DNA of 30,599 nucleotides from assembly GCA_905216145.1 (NCBI GenBank), contig CAJMST010000023.1, positions 1 to 30,599 on the forward strand, read 5' to 3'. Below, piece by piece: positions 19,832 to 27,624 of this stretch. The position numbers and the translations under genes are program-made. The notes beneath the pieces were generated by a model. That model ran no database searches. It worked only from the letters and a program-made list of their open reading frames with translations, and was not told the DNA's origin. The DNA comes from an uncultured bacterium (GTDB taxonomy: Bacteria; Actinomycetota; Coriobacteriia; Coriobacteriales; Coriobacteriaceae). Numbering within the stretch: position 1 is the first letter of the stretch; each line of letters begins with the position of its first letter.

Positions 19832-22405
19832 GTGTCTGATCAACAGCAAGAAAACGAAATAACGACGACGCAAGCCGCTCCCGCTGCACCGGTTGCGTCG
19901 GACCAGGTCGCGGCGCCTGCGCAAGTCTCGGCTCCTGAGACGCTTAAGGCTGCTTCGACGCCTACGCCTGTAGCGGCTGAGAAGGCCGTGCCTGCAACTG
20001 GTGAGGAGGCTGCTCCGGCAAAGCCCAAGCGTACGCGCCGCACGGCCAAGCCTGCCGCTGACGGCGAGGAGGTCACCAAGCCCAAGCGCCGTACCACGCG
20101 CACGACGCGCGCCAAGCGCACCGTTGCAGCTGACTCCTCGGCGTCGATTTCCGATGAGGTCGCGCAGGCACGTGCGTTGGCGCAGATTAGCGAGGCTCAG
20201 GTGGTGCGCGCCCGCCGTCGTGCTGCCGAGCGCGAGGCCGCGGCTCTGACCGAGCTTGCAGCTCCGTCTGTGCCCGAGACCCCTGCCGCCACCGAGACCC
20301 CTGCCGCCGACCTGCCGACCGAGAAGCCGGCAACGCGCACACGCCGTCGCACGGCTGTTAAGGCCGAGCAGGTTGCTGAACAGGTAACCCCCGAGCTCAC
20401 TGAGGCTTCGGTCCGTTCCACGGCAGGGGAGGGCGCATCGCCTGCTGAGCACGCTGCGTCTGTCGAGGCCAGCGAAGTTCCCGTTGTCGATCCGGCTTTG
20501 CGCCCGCACCGTCGCGGTCGCAAGCCCAAGGCCTTCGTCGAGGCAGAGAAGGCCGCAGCCGCAGCCGCCGCCGCTCGGGATGCTGCGGCGACCGCCGAGT
20601 CTGCAACCGCTGCCGATGCACCCGTCCAGGATGCTACGACTTCCGAGGCCGCTCCCGCCGATGTCGAGCCCGCCGACGTCCGTCCTGGTCGCAGCCATCG
20701 TACTGCTGCTAAGCGCACGTCCAAGGCCAAGGCTGCCAAGAAGGGTGCGTCCGAGGATTCCGCCGAGACGACCGCCGATGCATCGACTGATGCCGCCGAG
20801 CCCCAAGACGTCGAACAGCCTGCGTCCGAGAAGCCCAAGCGCGGTCGTAAGAAGTCCGCTAAGGCCAAGGCGTCCGAGCAGCAGGCTGATGCCGAAGCGC
20901 AGATTGATTCCGGCGCCGAGGCCAATGACGCCGCTGCGGCCAATGCCGGCGCCGCCGCAACCGATGGCGCCGCGCCCGCCGAGGCCGAAGATAGTACCCG
21001 CCCCAACCGCCGTCAGCACAAACGCAACGACGAGCGCAACGATCGCAAGGACGAGCGTAACAACGACCGCCGCAACCGTCAGCGCGATCGCAAGCAGCGC
21101 AACAAGGAGCGCAACGCCGCCCCGACCGAGCCTACCCTTTCGCGCGAGGAGCTCGCGGCCATGAAGGTCGCCGAGCTGCGCGAAAAGGCCAAGGAGTTCG
21201 AGATCGAGACGACCGGTAAGAAGAAGGCCGAGCTCGTCGAGGAAATCTACACCACCGCCGCGAAGGCCGAGGGCTTCCGCGACATCAAGGGCATTCTGCA
21301 GATTCGCCCGGACAGCTCCGGCATCATCCATGCCCACGGCTATATGAAGTCCAACGACGACGCCTTTGTCCCTGCGTACCTCATCCGCTCCGCACGCCTG
21401 CGTACGGGTGACGTGATCGAGGGATCGCTGCGCCCCTCGCGCGGCGGTGACAAGCGCGCCGGCCTCGCCAAGATCACGACCGTCAACGGCCTTGATCCCG
21501 AACAGGCCCGCAACCGCCCCAAGTTTGGCGATCTTACCCCGGTCTATCCCAACGAGCCGCTGCGCATGGAGCACGGCAAGGATTCCATTACCGGGCGAGC
21601 TATCGATATCGTCTCGCCGATCGGCAAGGGCCAGCGCGGCCTGATCGTGTCCCCGCCCAAGGCCGGCAAGACCACGATCCTCAAGAAGATCTGCCAGTCT
21701 ATCTCGATTAACAACCCCGAGGTGCACCTCATCTGCCTGCTCGTCGACGAGCGCCCCGAAGAGGTCACCGACATGCAGCGCTCCATTAAGGGCGAGGTCG
21801 TGGCCTCCACCTTCGATATGCCCGCGGACAACCACACTCGCGTGGCCGAGCTCGTCATCGAGCGCGCCAAGCGCATCGTGGAACTGGGCGGCGATGTTGT
21901 AGTTGTGCTCGACTCCATCACGCGTCTTGCCCGCGCCTACAACTTGGCGGCGCCCGCCTCGGGCCGCATCCTTTCGGGCGGCGTCGATTCGGCGGCCCTG
22001 TATCCGCCCAAGCGCTTCCTGGGCGCAGCCCGTAATATCGAGAACGGTGGCTCGCTCACCATCCTCGCCTCCGCACTCATCGATACCGGCTCCAAGATGG
22101 ACGAGGTCATCTTCGAGGAGTTCAAGGGCACCGGCAACATGGAGCTTAAGCTCGACCGCGACCTGGCCGATCGCCGCATTTTCCCGGCCATCGACCCCGT
22201 TGCCTCGGGTACGCGCAACGAGGACCTGCTGGTCGACGAGCAGATGCGCCCGTTTGTCTTTGGTCTGCGTCGCATTCTTGCTGGCATGAATAACACCGAG
22301 CGCGCAGCCGCGTCGTTCATCAAGGGTCTTAAGGGCACCAACACCAACCAGGAGTTCCTGGTGCGTTCGGCCAAAAAGCACAGCGACTACGAGCAGACGT
22401 TCTAG
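19832..22405 (+). CDS. rho: Transcription termination factor Rho with 435-residue disordered N-terminal extension
   Basis: The 857-residue protein carries a complete Rho in its second half. The Rho N-terminal helical domain starts at Leu436 (LSREELAAMKVAELREKAKE), followed by the RNA-binding cold-shock-like domain (GILQIRPDSSGIIHAHGYM). The RecA-type ATPase has Walker A SPPKAGKTT (607-615), Walker B VVVVLDSITRLARAYN, and the Q/R-loop region (LSGGVDSAALYPPKRF). Residues 1-435 are Ala/Pro/Glu/Lys/Arg-rich and predicted disordered. They include AT-hook-like cores RRGRKPK (228-233) and KRGRKK (336-341) and a dense Arg/Asn/Asp/Lys stretch (about 390-428) likely to bind RNA. Translation starts at GTG 19832, with only a weak ribosome site. 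Actinobacterial Rho proteins often have such insertions; this one is long. Confidence 0.96.
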   Translation: MSDQQQENEITTTQAAPAAPVASDQVAAPAQVSAPETLKAASTPTPVAAEKAVPATGEEAAPAKPKRTRRTAKPAADGEEVTKPKRRTTRTTRAKRTVAADSSASISDEVAQARALAQISEAQVVRARRRAAEREAAALTELAAPSVPETPAATETPAADLPTEKPATRTRRRTAVKAEQVAEQVTPELTEASVRSTAGEGASPAEHAASVEASEVPVVDPALRPHRRGRKPKAFVEAEKAAAAAAAARDAAATAESATAADAPVQDATTSEAAPADVEPADVRPGRSHRTAAKRTSKAKAAKKGASEDSAETTADASTDAAEPQDVEQPASEKPKRGRKKSAKAKASEQQADAEAQIDSGAEANDAAAANAGAAATDGAAPAEAEDSTRPNRRQHKRNDERNDRKDERNNDRRNRQRDRKQRNKERNAAPTEPTLSREELAAMKVAELREKAKEFEIETTGKKKAELVEEIYTTAAKAEGFRDIKGILQIRPDSSGIIHAHGYMKSNDDAFVPAYLIRSARLRTGDVIEGSLRPSRGGDKRAGLAKITTVNGLDPEQARNRPKFGDLTPVYPNEPLRMEHGKDSITGRAIDIVSPIGKGQRGLIVSPPKAGKTTILKKICQSISINNPEVHLICLLVDERPEEVTDMQRSIKGEVVASTFDMPADNHTRVAELVIERAKRIVELGGDVVVVLDSITRLARAYNLAAPASGRILSGGVDSAALYPPKRFLGAARNIENGGSLTILASALIDTGSKMDEVIFEEFKGTGNMELKLDRDLADRRIFPAIDPVASGTRNEDLLVDEQMRPFVFGLRRILAGMNNTERAAASFIKGLKGTNTNQEFLVRSAKKHSDYEQTF

Positions 22406-22442
22406 GTTGTCATCCACACGCAGCGATAGTCATCAATGCGAT

Positions 22443-22476
22443 AAAGGGTCGGGGCTTGAGCCTCGGCCCTTTTCCA
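22443..22476 (+). terminator. rho terminator
   Basis: AAAGGGTCGGGGC and GCCTCGGCCCTTT form a long stem with two G-U pairs and a small loop, followed by a T-rich tail. It is 38 nt after the rho stop. Confidence 0.8.
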
Positions 22477-22552
22477 TATCGCCGCTCCGCACTTATTTTT
22501 GACCATAAGACTGGCAAGCAGCAGGTTTCCCGTTTCAATCCGACATCGTCGC

Positions 22553-22581
22553 TTGCAATCGACAGGGCGGTTTCGCATAAT
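22553..22581 (+). promoter_or_regulatory. Promoter of the gene at 22718
   Basis: TTGCAA (22553-22558), a 17-nt spacer and CATAAT (22576-22581) make a good promoter. It leaves a leader of about 130 nt, with a GGGGC-GCA-GCCCC hairpin near 22640-22655. Confidence 0.6.
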
Positions 22582-22717
22582 AGCTTTTAAGCTTCGCGAC
22601 GGAAAACGCAGATGAAACGAACCATATACCGTTGCTTTGGGGCGCAGCCCCGCTTCATCTTCTCTCGCGCAGCCAACTAAATGATGCGATTTGGGTGCTG
22701 GAAGATGGGGAGAGCTC

Positions 22718-24118
22718 ATGGCTTCTTCTGATGCAACACAACGAGCAGTCCTTGCCGGACTTTCGTGCGGGATCGGCCTTGCCGCTCCCGTGGTTATGTA
22801 TGCCGCGACGCTGCCGTTTTCGTCGGTGAACGAGACGGTCGTGGCGGGTGCGGTTCCCTTCGCCGTGGGCGCGGTGGCGGGCGTGGGTATCTATGCCGCC
22901 TCGCTGGGTATCTCCGAGTACCGTGCGCAGCGTGAAGAGCGTCTGTTCCAGCCCGATGCCATGGGCGGTGCCGCCAATCTCAATCAGCATCAAAGCGAGT
23001 TCAAGACAGCCTCGATTCCAGCTCAGCAGCAGGATGCTACTCCTTATGCTGCGGCTTCTGCTTCTCAGACTCAGTCGGAGCAGTCTACCTCAGCATTCCT
23101 TTCCGGCCTGACCGGTGCGTTCCAGCGCCGTCATACCGATGATGGTGTCCCTACCATCGCTCGAGCCGCAGATGCTATGGACGAGGACGAGGCTTGGTCT
23201 ATGATCGACAGTATGCTCGACGACGATTCGCCGGTGAGCTGCGACCCTGCGCGCTCGCGCGACGTCTATCAAGTCGCCATCGACGAGCTCACCAACGGCG
23301 GGCAGACCGGCTCCCTCAATCGCGACGACATCGCCGCCGCGGCGCGCGCCGTGTCGGGCTCCCAGGCCGCCCCTGCGGGCAGCACGGCGGCTTTCGTGGC
23401 ACTCGTTGCCAACGCGGCAGCCAATAACGCCTACAACGCTACCTCGGGCGACGCGAACGCTTCTGCCGACAATTCGTACGTTGATGAAGCCATGGCCGCG
23501 GACGAGGAGGCCGTTGCCGCCCGCCGTGCCGCCGAGAGCTCGCTTTGGGGCGCTCCTGCCCGGCAGCAGGCGGCTGAGGCTGCGCCGTACAATGCAAACC
23601 TCGCCAGCATGCCTATCATCTCCGGTGCCGCGGACATCGATCTCGATGACCTCGATGAGCCTGCAGCCATCACCGCATCGATTGATGCCCAAGATCGCAT
23701 CGACACCGGCGACCTTCCGGACGCCTCGCTCGAGGTTGATGTTCCCATGGCCGATTACTCGGGCCACGGGGACATGTGGGCCGCCGCCACCGCGATTCTG
23801 GATGAGATTGACGAGCCCGCTCCTGTTGCAGCGCCCGCTCCCGTCGCTGCCCCTCAGCCTGCTGCCCCCGCCTATGTCGGCCGTCACAGCGCTGTGTTCC
23901 CCGAGGATACCGCCCGTATCTCGCGCGAGAGCATCGAGCGGGCCGAGGCTATTGCCGCCGGCATTATGGAAAACCGTCGTCACGAGCGCGTCAATCAGAT
24001 CCTCGAGGAAGAGATCGAGCGCCTGCAGTCCTCTACCGCCAAGCGTACGGGCCGTGCCTATCTGAGCGTTATCGAGGGCGGTACCGCCAGCTTCGCGCCG
24101 CTCCGCGCGGAGGCATAA
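22718..24118 (+). CDS. Membrane-anchored Ala/Asp-rich protein of unknown function
   Basis: I do not recognise a family. The 466-residue protein has two N-terminal hydrophobic segments (about 10-32 and 41-63) that can form a membrane hairpin. A long acidic, Ala-rich low-complexity region follows (about 75-385, with many Asp/Glu and a Pro/Ala linker around PAPVAAPAPVAAPQPAAP). The C-terminal part is charged and helical, probably coiled-coil (SIERAEAIAAGIMENRRHERVNQILEEEIERLQ). A TTG lies in frame at 22691, but GGGGAG (22707-22712) places the start at ATG 22718. A VanZ gene follows after 7 nt, so the two are cotranscribed. The layout suggests a cytoplasmic scaffold tied to the membrane; function is unknown and it is probably lineage-restricted. 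Confidence 0.75.
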   Translation: MASSDATQRAVLAGLSCGIGLAAPVVMYAATLPFSSVNETVVAGAVPFAVGAVAGVGIYAASLGISEYRAQREERLFQPDAMGGAANLNQHQSEFKTASIPAQQQDATPYAAASASQTQSEQSTSAFLSGLTGAFQRRHTDDGVPTIARAADAMDEDEAWSMIDSMLDDDSPVSCDPARSRDVYQVAIDELTNGGQTGSLNRDDIAAAARAVSGSQAAPAGSTAAFVALVANAAANNAYNATSGDANASADNSYVDEAMAADEEAVAARRAAESSLWGAPARQQAAEAAPYNANLASMPIISGAADIDLDDLDEPAAITASIDAQDRIDTGDLPDASLEVDVPMADYSGHGDMWAAATAILDEIDEPAPVAAPAPVAAPQPAAPAYVGRHSAVFPEDTARISRESIERAEAIAAGIMENRRHERVNQILEEEIERLQSSTAKRTGRAYLSVIEGGTASFAPLRAEA

Positions 24119-24125
24119 CTTCTGT

Positions 24126-24575
24126 ATGGTTAAGATCAATCGAAAATGGGCGGTTGTTACCTGCCTGATGGCGCTCTTGATCTGGGGCAATTCGCTGGTT
24201 CCCGGCTCGGGGTCGGGCTCGCTGAGCCTAACGGTCATGGAAGCTATCCGCGGTTTCCTGCACGGCGTGGGACTTCCATATGAATGGGTGACCAACTTTG
24301 TTGTTCGCAAGTGCGCGCATTTTACCGAGTATATGGTGCTCGGCATCCTGGCAACGCACGCCTTTGATTTTGAGGGCCGGCGCACCTTTGACGTGCTGCT
24401 GCCCACGGCGGTGTTCCTGCTGCTGATTCCTTCGATCGACGAGACGATTCAGCTCTTTGTGCCGGGACGCGCTGGAATGATCACCGATGTGATGATCGAC
24501 TGCTGTGGAGCGGCAACGGGCGTTGTGCTCCGATATCTCTTACGGTCGCTGATGTGCGCCAAAAAGGCCGCCTAG
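24126..24575 (+). CDS. VanZ family membrane protein
   Basis: The 149-residue protein matches the VanZ-like family, small membrane proteins named after the teicoplanin-resistance accessory gene VanZ. The hallmarks are RKCAHFTEYMVLGILATHAF, the DETIQLFVPGRAGMITDVMIDCCGAATG block (the E-xx-Q-xxx-PGR-x-xxxxDVxxN/D pattern) and about four membrane helices. It starts 7 nt after the preceding gene with no clear ribosome site, so translation is probably coupled. Its stop codon lies inside the left arm of the terminator hairpin. Being chromosomal and far from any van cluster, it is not evidence of glycopeptide resistance. Confidence 0.9.
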   Translation: MVKINRKWAVVTCLMALLIWGNSLVPGSGSGSLSLTVMEAIRGFLHGVGLPYEWVTNFVVRKCAHFTEYMVLGILATHAFDFEGRRTFDVLLPTAVFLLLIPSIDETIQLFVPGRAGMITDVMIDCCGAATGVVLRYLLRSLMCAKKAA

Positions 24576-24607
24576 GACGTATTGTTTGGTCCTAGGCGGC
24601 CTTTTTT
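24561..24607. terminator. Bidirectional terminator after the VanZ gene
   Basis: GGCCGCCTAGGAC (24566-24578) pairs over 13 bp with 24589-24601, flanked by AAAAA on the left and TTTTTT on the right. It serves the VanZ gene on the plus strand, whose stop codon it contains, and can serve the convergent fructokinase gene on the minus strand. Confidence 0.88.
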
Positions 24608-24689
24608 ATTTGAGGGCTTATATGAGGCGTGGTGGCGTCGTTCCGTAGGTCGGATTTGCCGGGCGTGCCACGCCCCGTGGGTGCGTCTG

Positions 24690-25580
24690 CTACTGAAGCG
24701 CCTGTGCGCCCAGGGCCAGGCAGCCCATGATGCCCTGCTTGCCCTCGAGGCTGTTGTTGACGATGTAGCTATCGATGTCGTTGACCTCGGGCGTGACGAT
24801 ATAGCCGTTGAGCATCTCGGCGCACTTTTTGCGTGCGAGCGGCACGATGGGAGTGTGGTCGGCCACGCCGCCGCCGATGATGATCTTTTGCGGCGCGTAG
24901 CACAGCGTGTAGGTCATGAGTGCCTGTGCCAGATAGCCGGCGAGCAGGTCCATGGCCTCCGAGTCATCGGCCATGTCTCCGGCGCTCTTGCCATCCCAGC
25001 GCTTTTTAACGCCGGGGCCGGCGATGAGGCCCTCGAGACAGTTGTCGTGGAAGGGGCAGGCGCTGTGCTCGCCAATGGTGTCGCGCGGGTCGCGCGTGAC
25101 CAGGATGTGGCCGGCCTCGGGATGCATCATGCCGTGCACGAGCTGGCCGCCCGAGAGCACGCCGGCGCCCACGCCGGTACCGATGGTCAGGTAGACCACG
25201 TCGGTGAGGCCCTGGGCGCAACCAAAGGTGACCTCGCCCAGGCAGGCGACGTTGACGTCGGTGTCGTAGCCGCAGGGAATATTGAGCTCGTTTTGGATGG
25301 TGCCCAGCAGGTCAAAGTAGCGCCATGCCGTTTTGGGCGTCTCCAGGATCTTGCCGTATTGGGGCGAGGCAGGGTTGACTGCGGTGGGGCCAAAGGCGCC
25401 GATGCCCAGCGCGGCGATGCCCTTGTCGGCAAACCATGCGTTGACGGCCTCGACGGTCTCCTGCGGGGTCGTGGTCGCAATCTGCTCGCGCTCCAGGACC
25501 GTACCGTCTGCATAGCCCGTGGCGCAGACCATCTTGGTGCCGCCGGCCTCGAGCGCTCCGATAAGCTGCTGTTCTGCCAT
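24690..25580 (-). CDS. ROK-family fructokinase
   Basis: The 296-residue sugar kinase fits the fructokinase branch of the ROK family (fructose + ATP to fructose-6-phosphate). It opens with the ATP-binding GALEAGGTKMVCATG. The catalytic aspartate is in GYDTDVNVACLGE (Asp108), and the phosphate loop is TIGTGVGAGV (132-141). The zinc site is formed by His158 and the Cys175-x2-His178-x2-Cys181 group in HSACPFHDNCLEG, followed by the usual AGPGVKKRW. The frame is open to 25799, but ATG 25580 with GAGAGGA upstream and the family start argue for the short form. It is transcribed alone; other ROK substrates (mannose, glucose) are less likely. Confidence 0.88.
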   Translation of the reverse strand: MAEQQLIGALEAGGTKMVCATGYADGTVLEREQIATTTPQETVEAVNAWFADKGIAALGIGAFGPTAVNPASPQYGKILETPKTAWRYFDLLGTIQNELNIPCGYDTDVNVACLGEVTFGCAQGLTDVVYLTIGTGVGAGVLSGGQLVHGMMHPEAGHILVTRDPRDTIGEHSACPFHDNCLEGLIAGPGVKKRWDGKSAGDMADDSEAMDLLAGYLAQALMTYTLCYAPQKIIIGGGVADHTPIVPLARKKCAEMLNGYIVTPEVNDIDSYIVNNSLEGKQGIMGCLALGAQALQ

Positions 25581-25616
25581 AGTATTCCTCTCTGGGACGA
25601 GTTGCTCCGTGACTAA

Positions 25617-25644
25617 AGTATAGAGCTCTAAACCATTTAAGAAA
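25617..25644 (-). promoter_or_regulatory. Possible fructokinase promoter
   Basis: On the minus strand TATACT (25622-25617) is a good -10, 37 nt before the start codon. The -35 TTTCTT at 16 nt is weak. The palindrome AGAGCTCT lies within the spacer. Confidence 0.35.
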
Positions 25645-25653
25645 GCGCTATAG

Positions 25654-25694
25654 AAAGAAGCCTCGCAACGCGGCGGGCGGTGCGAGGCTTCTTT
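25654..25694. terminator. Terminator of the aminotransferase gene
   Basis: AAAGAAGCCTCGCA (25654-25667) and its complement (25681-25694) form a perfect 14-bp stem with a 13-nt loop. It lies 26 nt beyond the aminotransferase stop codon on the minus strand and ends in a T-rich tail. Confidence 0.8.
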
Positions 25695-25719
25695 GGTTGC
25701 TTTAGTTGCCGGGCCGTCC

Positions 25720-26901
25720 TTACCCGCGCGGCTTGATTTTATCACGTAGCGACTTGAGGTTCTCCAGTGCCGCGTTAAGCGTCTCGTCTCGCTTGGCAAA
25801 GTGGAAACGAATCAGATGGTTGACGGGCTCGCGGAAGAAGCTCGAGCCGGGCACGGCGCCCACACCCACCTTAGACGCGAGGTCCTCGCAGAATTCGAGG
25901 TCGCTGTCATAGCCAAACTCAGAGATGTCCATCATGACGTAGTAGGCGCCCTGCGGCACGTTATGCTCAAGACCGATACTGTCGAGTCCCTGGCAGAACA
26001 GGTCGCGTTTGGCGGTATAGAGGTCAAGGACCTCATCGTAATAGCTGTCGTCGAAGTTGAGGGCGGTGACGACAGCTTCCTGCAGGGGAGCGGCGGCACC
26101 CACGGTGAGGAAGTCGTGGACCTTCTTGATGCGCTCGGTGATCTCGGCAGGGGCGATGGTGTAGCCCAGGCGCCAGCCGGTGATGGAGTAGGTCTTGGAC
26201 AGCGAGCTGCAGCTGATGGTGCGCTCAAACATGCCGGGCAGCGTGGCCATATAGACGTGCTCGTGGGGCGCGTAGACGATGTGCTCGTATACCTCGTCGG
26301 TGATGCAGTAGGCGTCGTACTTTTTGCAGAGGTCGGCGATAAAGGTGAGCTCATCGCGTGTAAAGACCTTGCCGCAGGGGTTGGAAGGGTTGCACAGGAC
26401 GATGGCCTTGGGGTCGTTGTCGCGGAAGGCCGCCTCGAGTGTCTCGCGGTCAAAGTCGAATGTGGGCGGGTTGAGCGGCACGTAGATGGGCTCGGCACCC
26501 GAAAGGATCGTGTCGGCGCCGTAGTTCTCGTAGAACGGCGAGAAGATGACGACCTTGTCGCCGGGGTTGGTGACCGTCATCATGGCGGCCATCATGGCCT
26601 CGGTGGAGCCGCAGGTGACTACGATATTCTCGTTGGGGTTGATCGGTATGCCCATAAAGTGCTCCTGCTTGGCCGCGAGCGCCTCGCGCATGGCCTGGGA
26701 GCCCCAGGTGATGGAGTACTGGTGATAGAGCGGCTTGGGGTCGCTGGCGATGGCGCTGAGGCTATCGAGCAGCTGCGCCGGGGGATCGAAGTCGGGGAAG
26801 CCCTGCGACAGGTTGACGGCGCCGTACTTATTGGAGATGCGTGTCATGCGGCGGATGACGGAATCGGTAAACGTTGCCGTGCGATTGGAGAGTTCTTTCA
26901 T
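25720..26901 (-). CDS. Class I/II PLP-dependent aminotransferase
   Basis: This 393-residue enzyme belongs to fold-type I aminotransferases. The PLP lysine is Lys236 in SSLSKTYSITGWRLGY. The pyridine-nitrogen aspartate lies in ITDEVYEH (202-207), the NPSNPCGK loop spans 171-178, and the phosphate-binding GSTEAMMAAM follows VVTCG near 99-108. The C-terminal arginine for the substrate carboxylate is probably in HLIRFHFAKRD. The closest known groups are methionine, kynurenine or aromatic aminotransferases of the YbdL/AspC-like set; I cannot fix the substrate. ATG 26901 is preferred over 26919 because AAAGGA precedes it. It is monocistronic, ending at a strong hairpin, with the fructokinase gene downstream on the same strand. 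Confidence 0.9.
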   Translation of the reverse strand: MKELSNRTATFTDSVIRRMTRISNKYGAVNLSQGFPDFDPPAQLLDSLSAIASDPKPLYHQYSITWGSQAMREALAAKQEHFMGIPINPNENIVVTCGSTEAMMAAMMTVTNPGDKVVIFSPFYENYGADTILSGAEPIYVPLNPPTFDFDRETLEAAFRDNDPKAIVLCNPSNPCGKVFTRDELTFIADLCKKYDAYCITDEVYEHIVYAPHEHVYMATLPGMFERTISCSSLSKTYSITGWRLGYTIAPAEITERIKKVHDFLTVGAAAPLQEAVVTALNFDDSYYDEVLDLYTAKRDLFCQGLDSIGLEHNVPQGAYYVMMDISEFGYDSDLEFCEDLASKVGVGAVPGSSFFREPVNHLIRFHFAKRDETLNAALENLKSLRDKIKPRG

Positions 26902-27010
26902 GCTTGTCCTTTCGAACATCGGGGTGGGGCAAGTTTACTCCTATGAAACCGGTGGGATTTGCTCGAAATGGTCTCGAAAAACTCTTTTCAAAATTCTTGA
27001 AAATTGGGGC

Positions 27011-27039
27011 TTGCATCGCGTGGCGTTCCTTGCAATAAT
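27011..27039 (+). promoter_or_regulatory. Promoter of the tRNA-His/tRNA-Lys cluster
   Basis: TTGCAT (27011-27016), a 17-nt spacer and AATAAT (27034-27039) lie 27 nt before tRNA-His. No other promoter is evident between the three tRNAs. Confidence 0.6.
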
Positions 27040-27065
27040 AGTCGAGCGCGAAGCGCACAGGACAC

Positions 27066-27143
27066 GGTGGGTGTAGCTCAGTTGGCTAGAGCGACGGGTT
27101 GTGGTCCCGTAGGTCGAGGGTTCGAGTCCCTTTACCCACCCCA
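27066..27143 (+). tRNA. tRNA-His (anticodon GTG)
   Basis: The anticodon stem ACGGG/CCCGT encloses the loop TTGTGGT (anticodon GTG). The acceptor stem has the extra 5' G at position -1 opposite C73, the mark of histidine tRNAs, and CCA is encoded at 27141-27143. The D-arm and T-loop (TTCGAGT) are standard. Confidence 0.95.
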
Positions 27144-27165
27144 GTTCTTGCTTCGTGTTGATATC

Positions 27166-27241
27166 GGGTCGTTAGCTCAGTTGGTAGAGCAGGGGACTCT
27201 TAATCCCAAGGTCCAGGGTTCGACCCCCTGACGGCCCACCA
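27166..27241 (+). tRNA. tRNA-Lys (anticodon CTT), copy 1
   Basis: The acceptor GGGTCGT pairs with ACGGCCC, the anticodon loop CTCTTAA gives anticodon CTT (codon AAG), and the T-loop is TTCGACC. The CCA end is encoded. It is the second gene of a three-tRNA run. Confidence 0.95.
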
Positions 27242-27284
27242 CACGATATCTCCTCTAAAGTTCGCTACAACGGACTTTAGCTTT

Positions 27285-27357
27285 GGGTCGTTAGCTCAGT
27301 TGGTAGAGCAGGGGACTCTTAATCCCAAGGTCCAGGGTTCGACCCCCTGACGGCCCA
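27285..27357 (+). tRNA. tRNA-Lys (anticodon CTT), copy 2
   Basis: The tRNA body is identical to the preceding tRNA-Lys, but the 3' end reads ACCC, so CCA is not encoded. An inverted repeat CTAAAGT/ACTTTAG (27255-27261, 27274-27280) lies between the two copies. Its 3' end is duplicated downstream at 27519-27542. Confidence 0.95.
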
Positions 27358-27364
27358 CCCAAAG
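27341..27364 (+). repeat. tRNA-Lys 3'-end direct repeat, left copy (putative att)
   Basis: This 24-nt segment, the T-arm to the 3' end of tRNA-Lys copy 2 plus AAAG, is repeated exactly at 27519-27542. Such duplications of a tRNA 3' end are usual at integrase attachment sites. Confidence 0.6.
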
Positions 27365-27370
27365 ATTGTT

Positions 27371-27401
27371 AAAGCGACTGGCTCAGGCTGGTCGCTTTTT
27401 T
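27371..27401 (+). terminator. Terminator after the tRNA cluster
   Basis: AAAGCGAC (27371-27378) and GTCGCTTT (27391-27398) form the stem, with further GC pairs possible inside the loop, and a run of T follows. Confidence 0.75.
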
Positions 27402-27434
27402 GTTGACCTCGCATGGGGTCGAACCCGAAAGGGC
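27402..27434 (+). repeat. tRNA-flank repeat, left copy
   Basis: GTTGACCT, two variable bases, then CATGGGGTCGAACCCGAAAG and GGC recur at 27582-27614. The inner GGGGTCGAACCC is the reverse complement of the tRNA-Lys T-arm. Confidence 0.65.
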
Positions 27435-27518
27435 GCGGAGCTGAGGAAACGCGTAAGCGTTTGCCAGCGCAGCGCGCAAGGCGCCTTGGCGCCGCAGCGG
27501 CCGCCTGCGCAGCAGGCT

Positions 27519-27542
27519 GACCCCCTGACGGCCCACCCAAAG
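27519..27542 (+). repeat. tRNA-Lys 3'-end direct repeat, right copy (putative att)
   Basis: This is an exact 24-nt repeat of 27341-27364, without the rest of the tRNA. It is again followed by a terminator (27549-27580) and a TGTTGACCT segment, as after the true tRNA. The 84 nt before it (27435-27518) are very GC-rich with several short palindromes and no gene. Confidence 0.65.
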
Positions 27543-27548
27543 CAAGTT

Positions 27549-27580
27549 AAGACGGTCAACGAGAGTTGGCCGTCTTTTTT
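27549..27580 (+). terminator. Second terminator in the duplicated tRNA-Lys flank
   Basis: AAGACGG and CCGTCTT, with CAAC/GTTG inside, give a stem of about 12 bp, followed by seven T. Its position matches the first terminator after the tRNA, but the stem sequence is different. Confidence 0.75.
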
Positions 27581-27581
27581 T

Positions 27582-27614
27582 GTTGACCTTTCATGGGGTC
27601 GAACCCGAAAGGGC
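27582..27614 (+). repeat. tRNA-flank repeat, right copy
   Basis: This is the second copy of the segment at 27402-27434, 180 nt downstream, differing only at the two variable bases after GTTGACCT. It lies 10 nt before the stop codon of the dinD-like gene. Confidence 0.65.
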
Positions 27615-27624
27615 ACAGCCGCTT

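Noticed and set aside
19724..22417. Very long open frame (897 codons) on the minus strand opposite rho
   Set aside because: It mirrors the GC-rich codon pattern of rho, whose protein has unmistakable Rho domains. The antisense translation is low-complexity Gly/Arg/Leu sequence without family motifs or a ribosome site.
24126..24575. Glycopeptide resistance locus suggested by VanZ
   Set aside because: VanZ-like proteins are common in chromosomes; no vanH/A/X/S/R genes are nearby.
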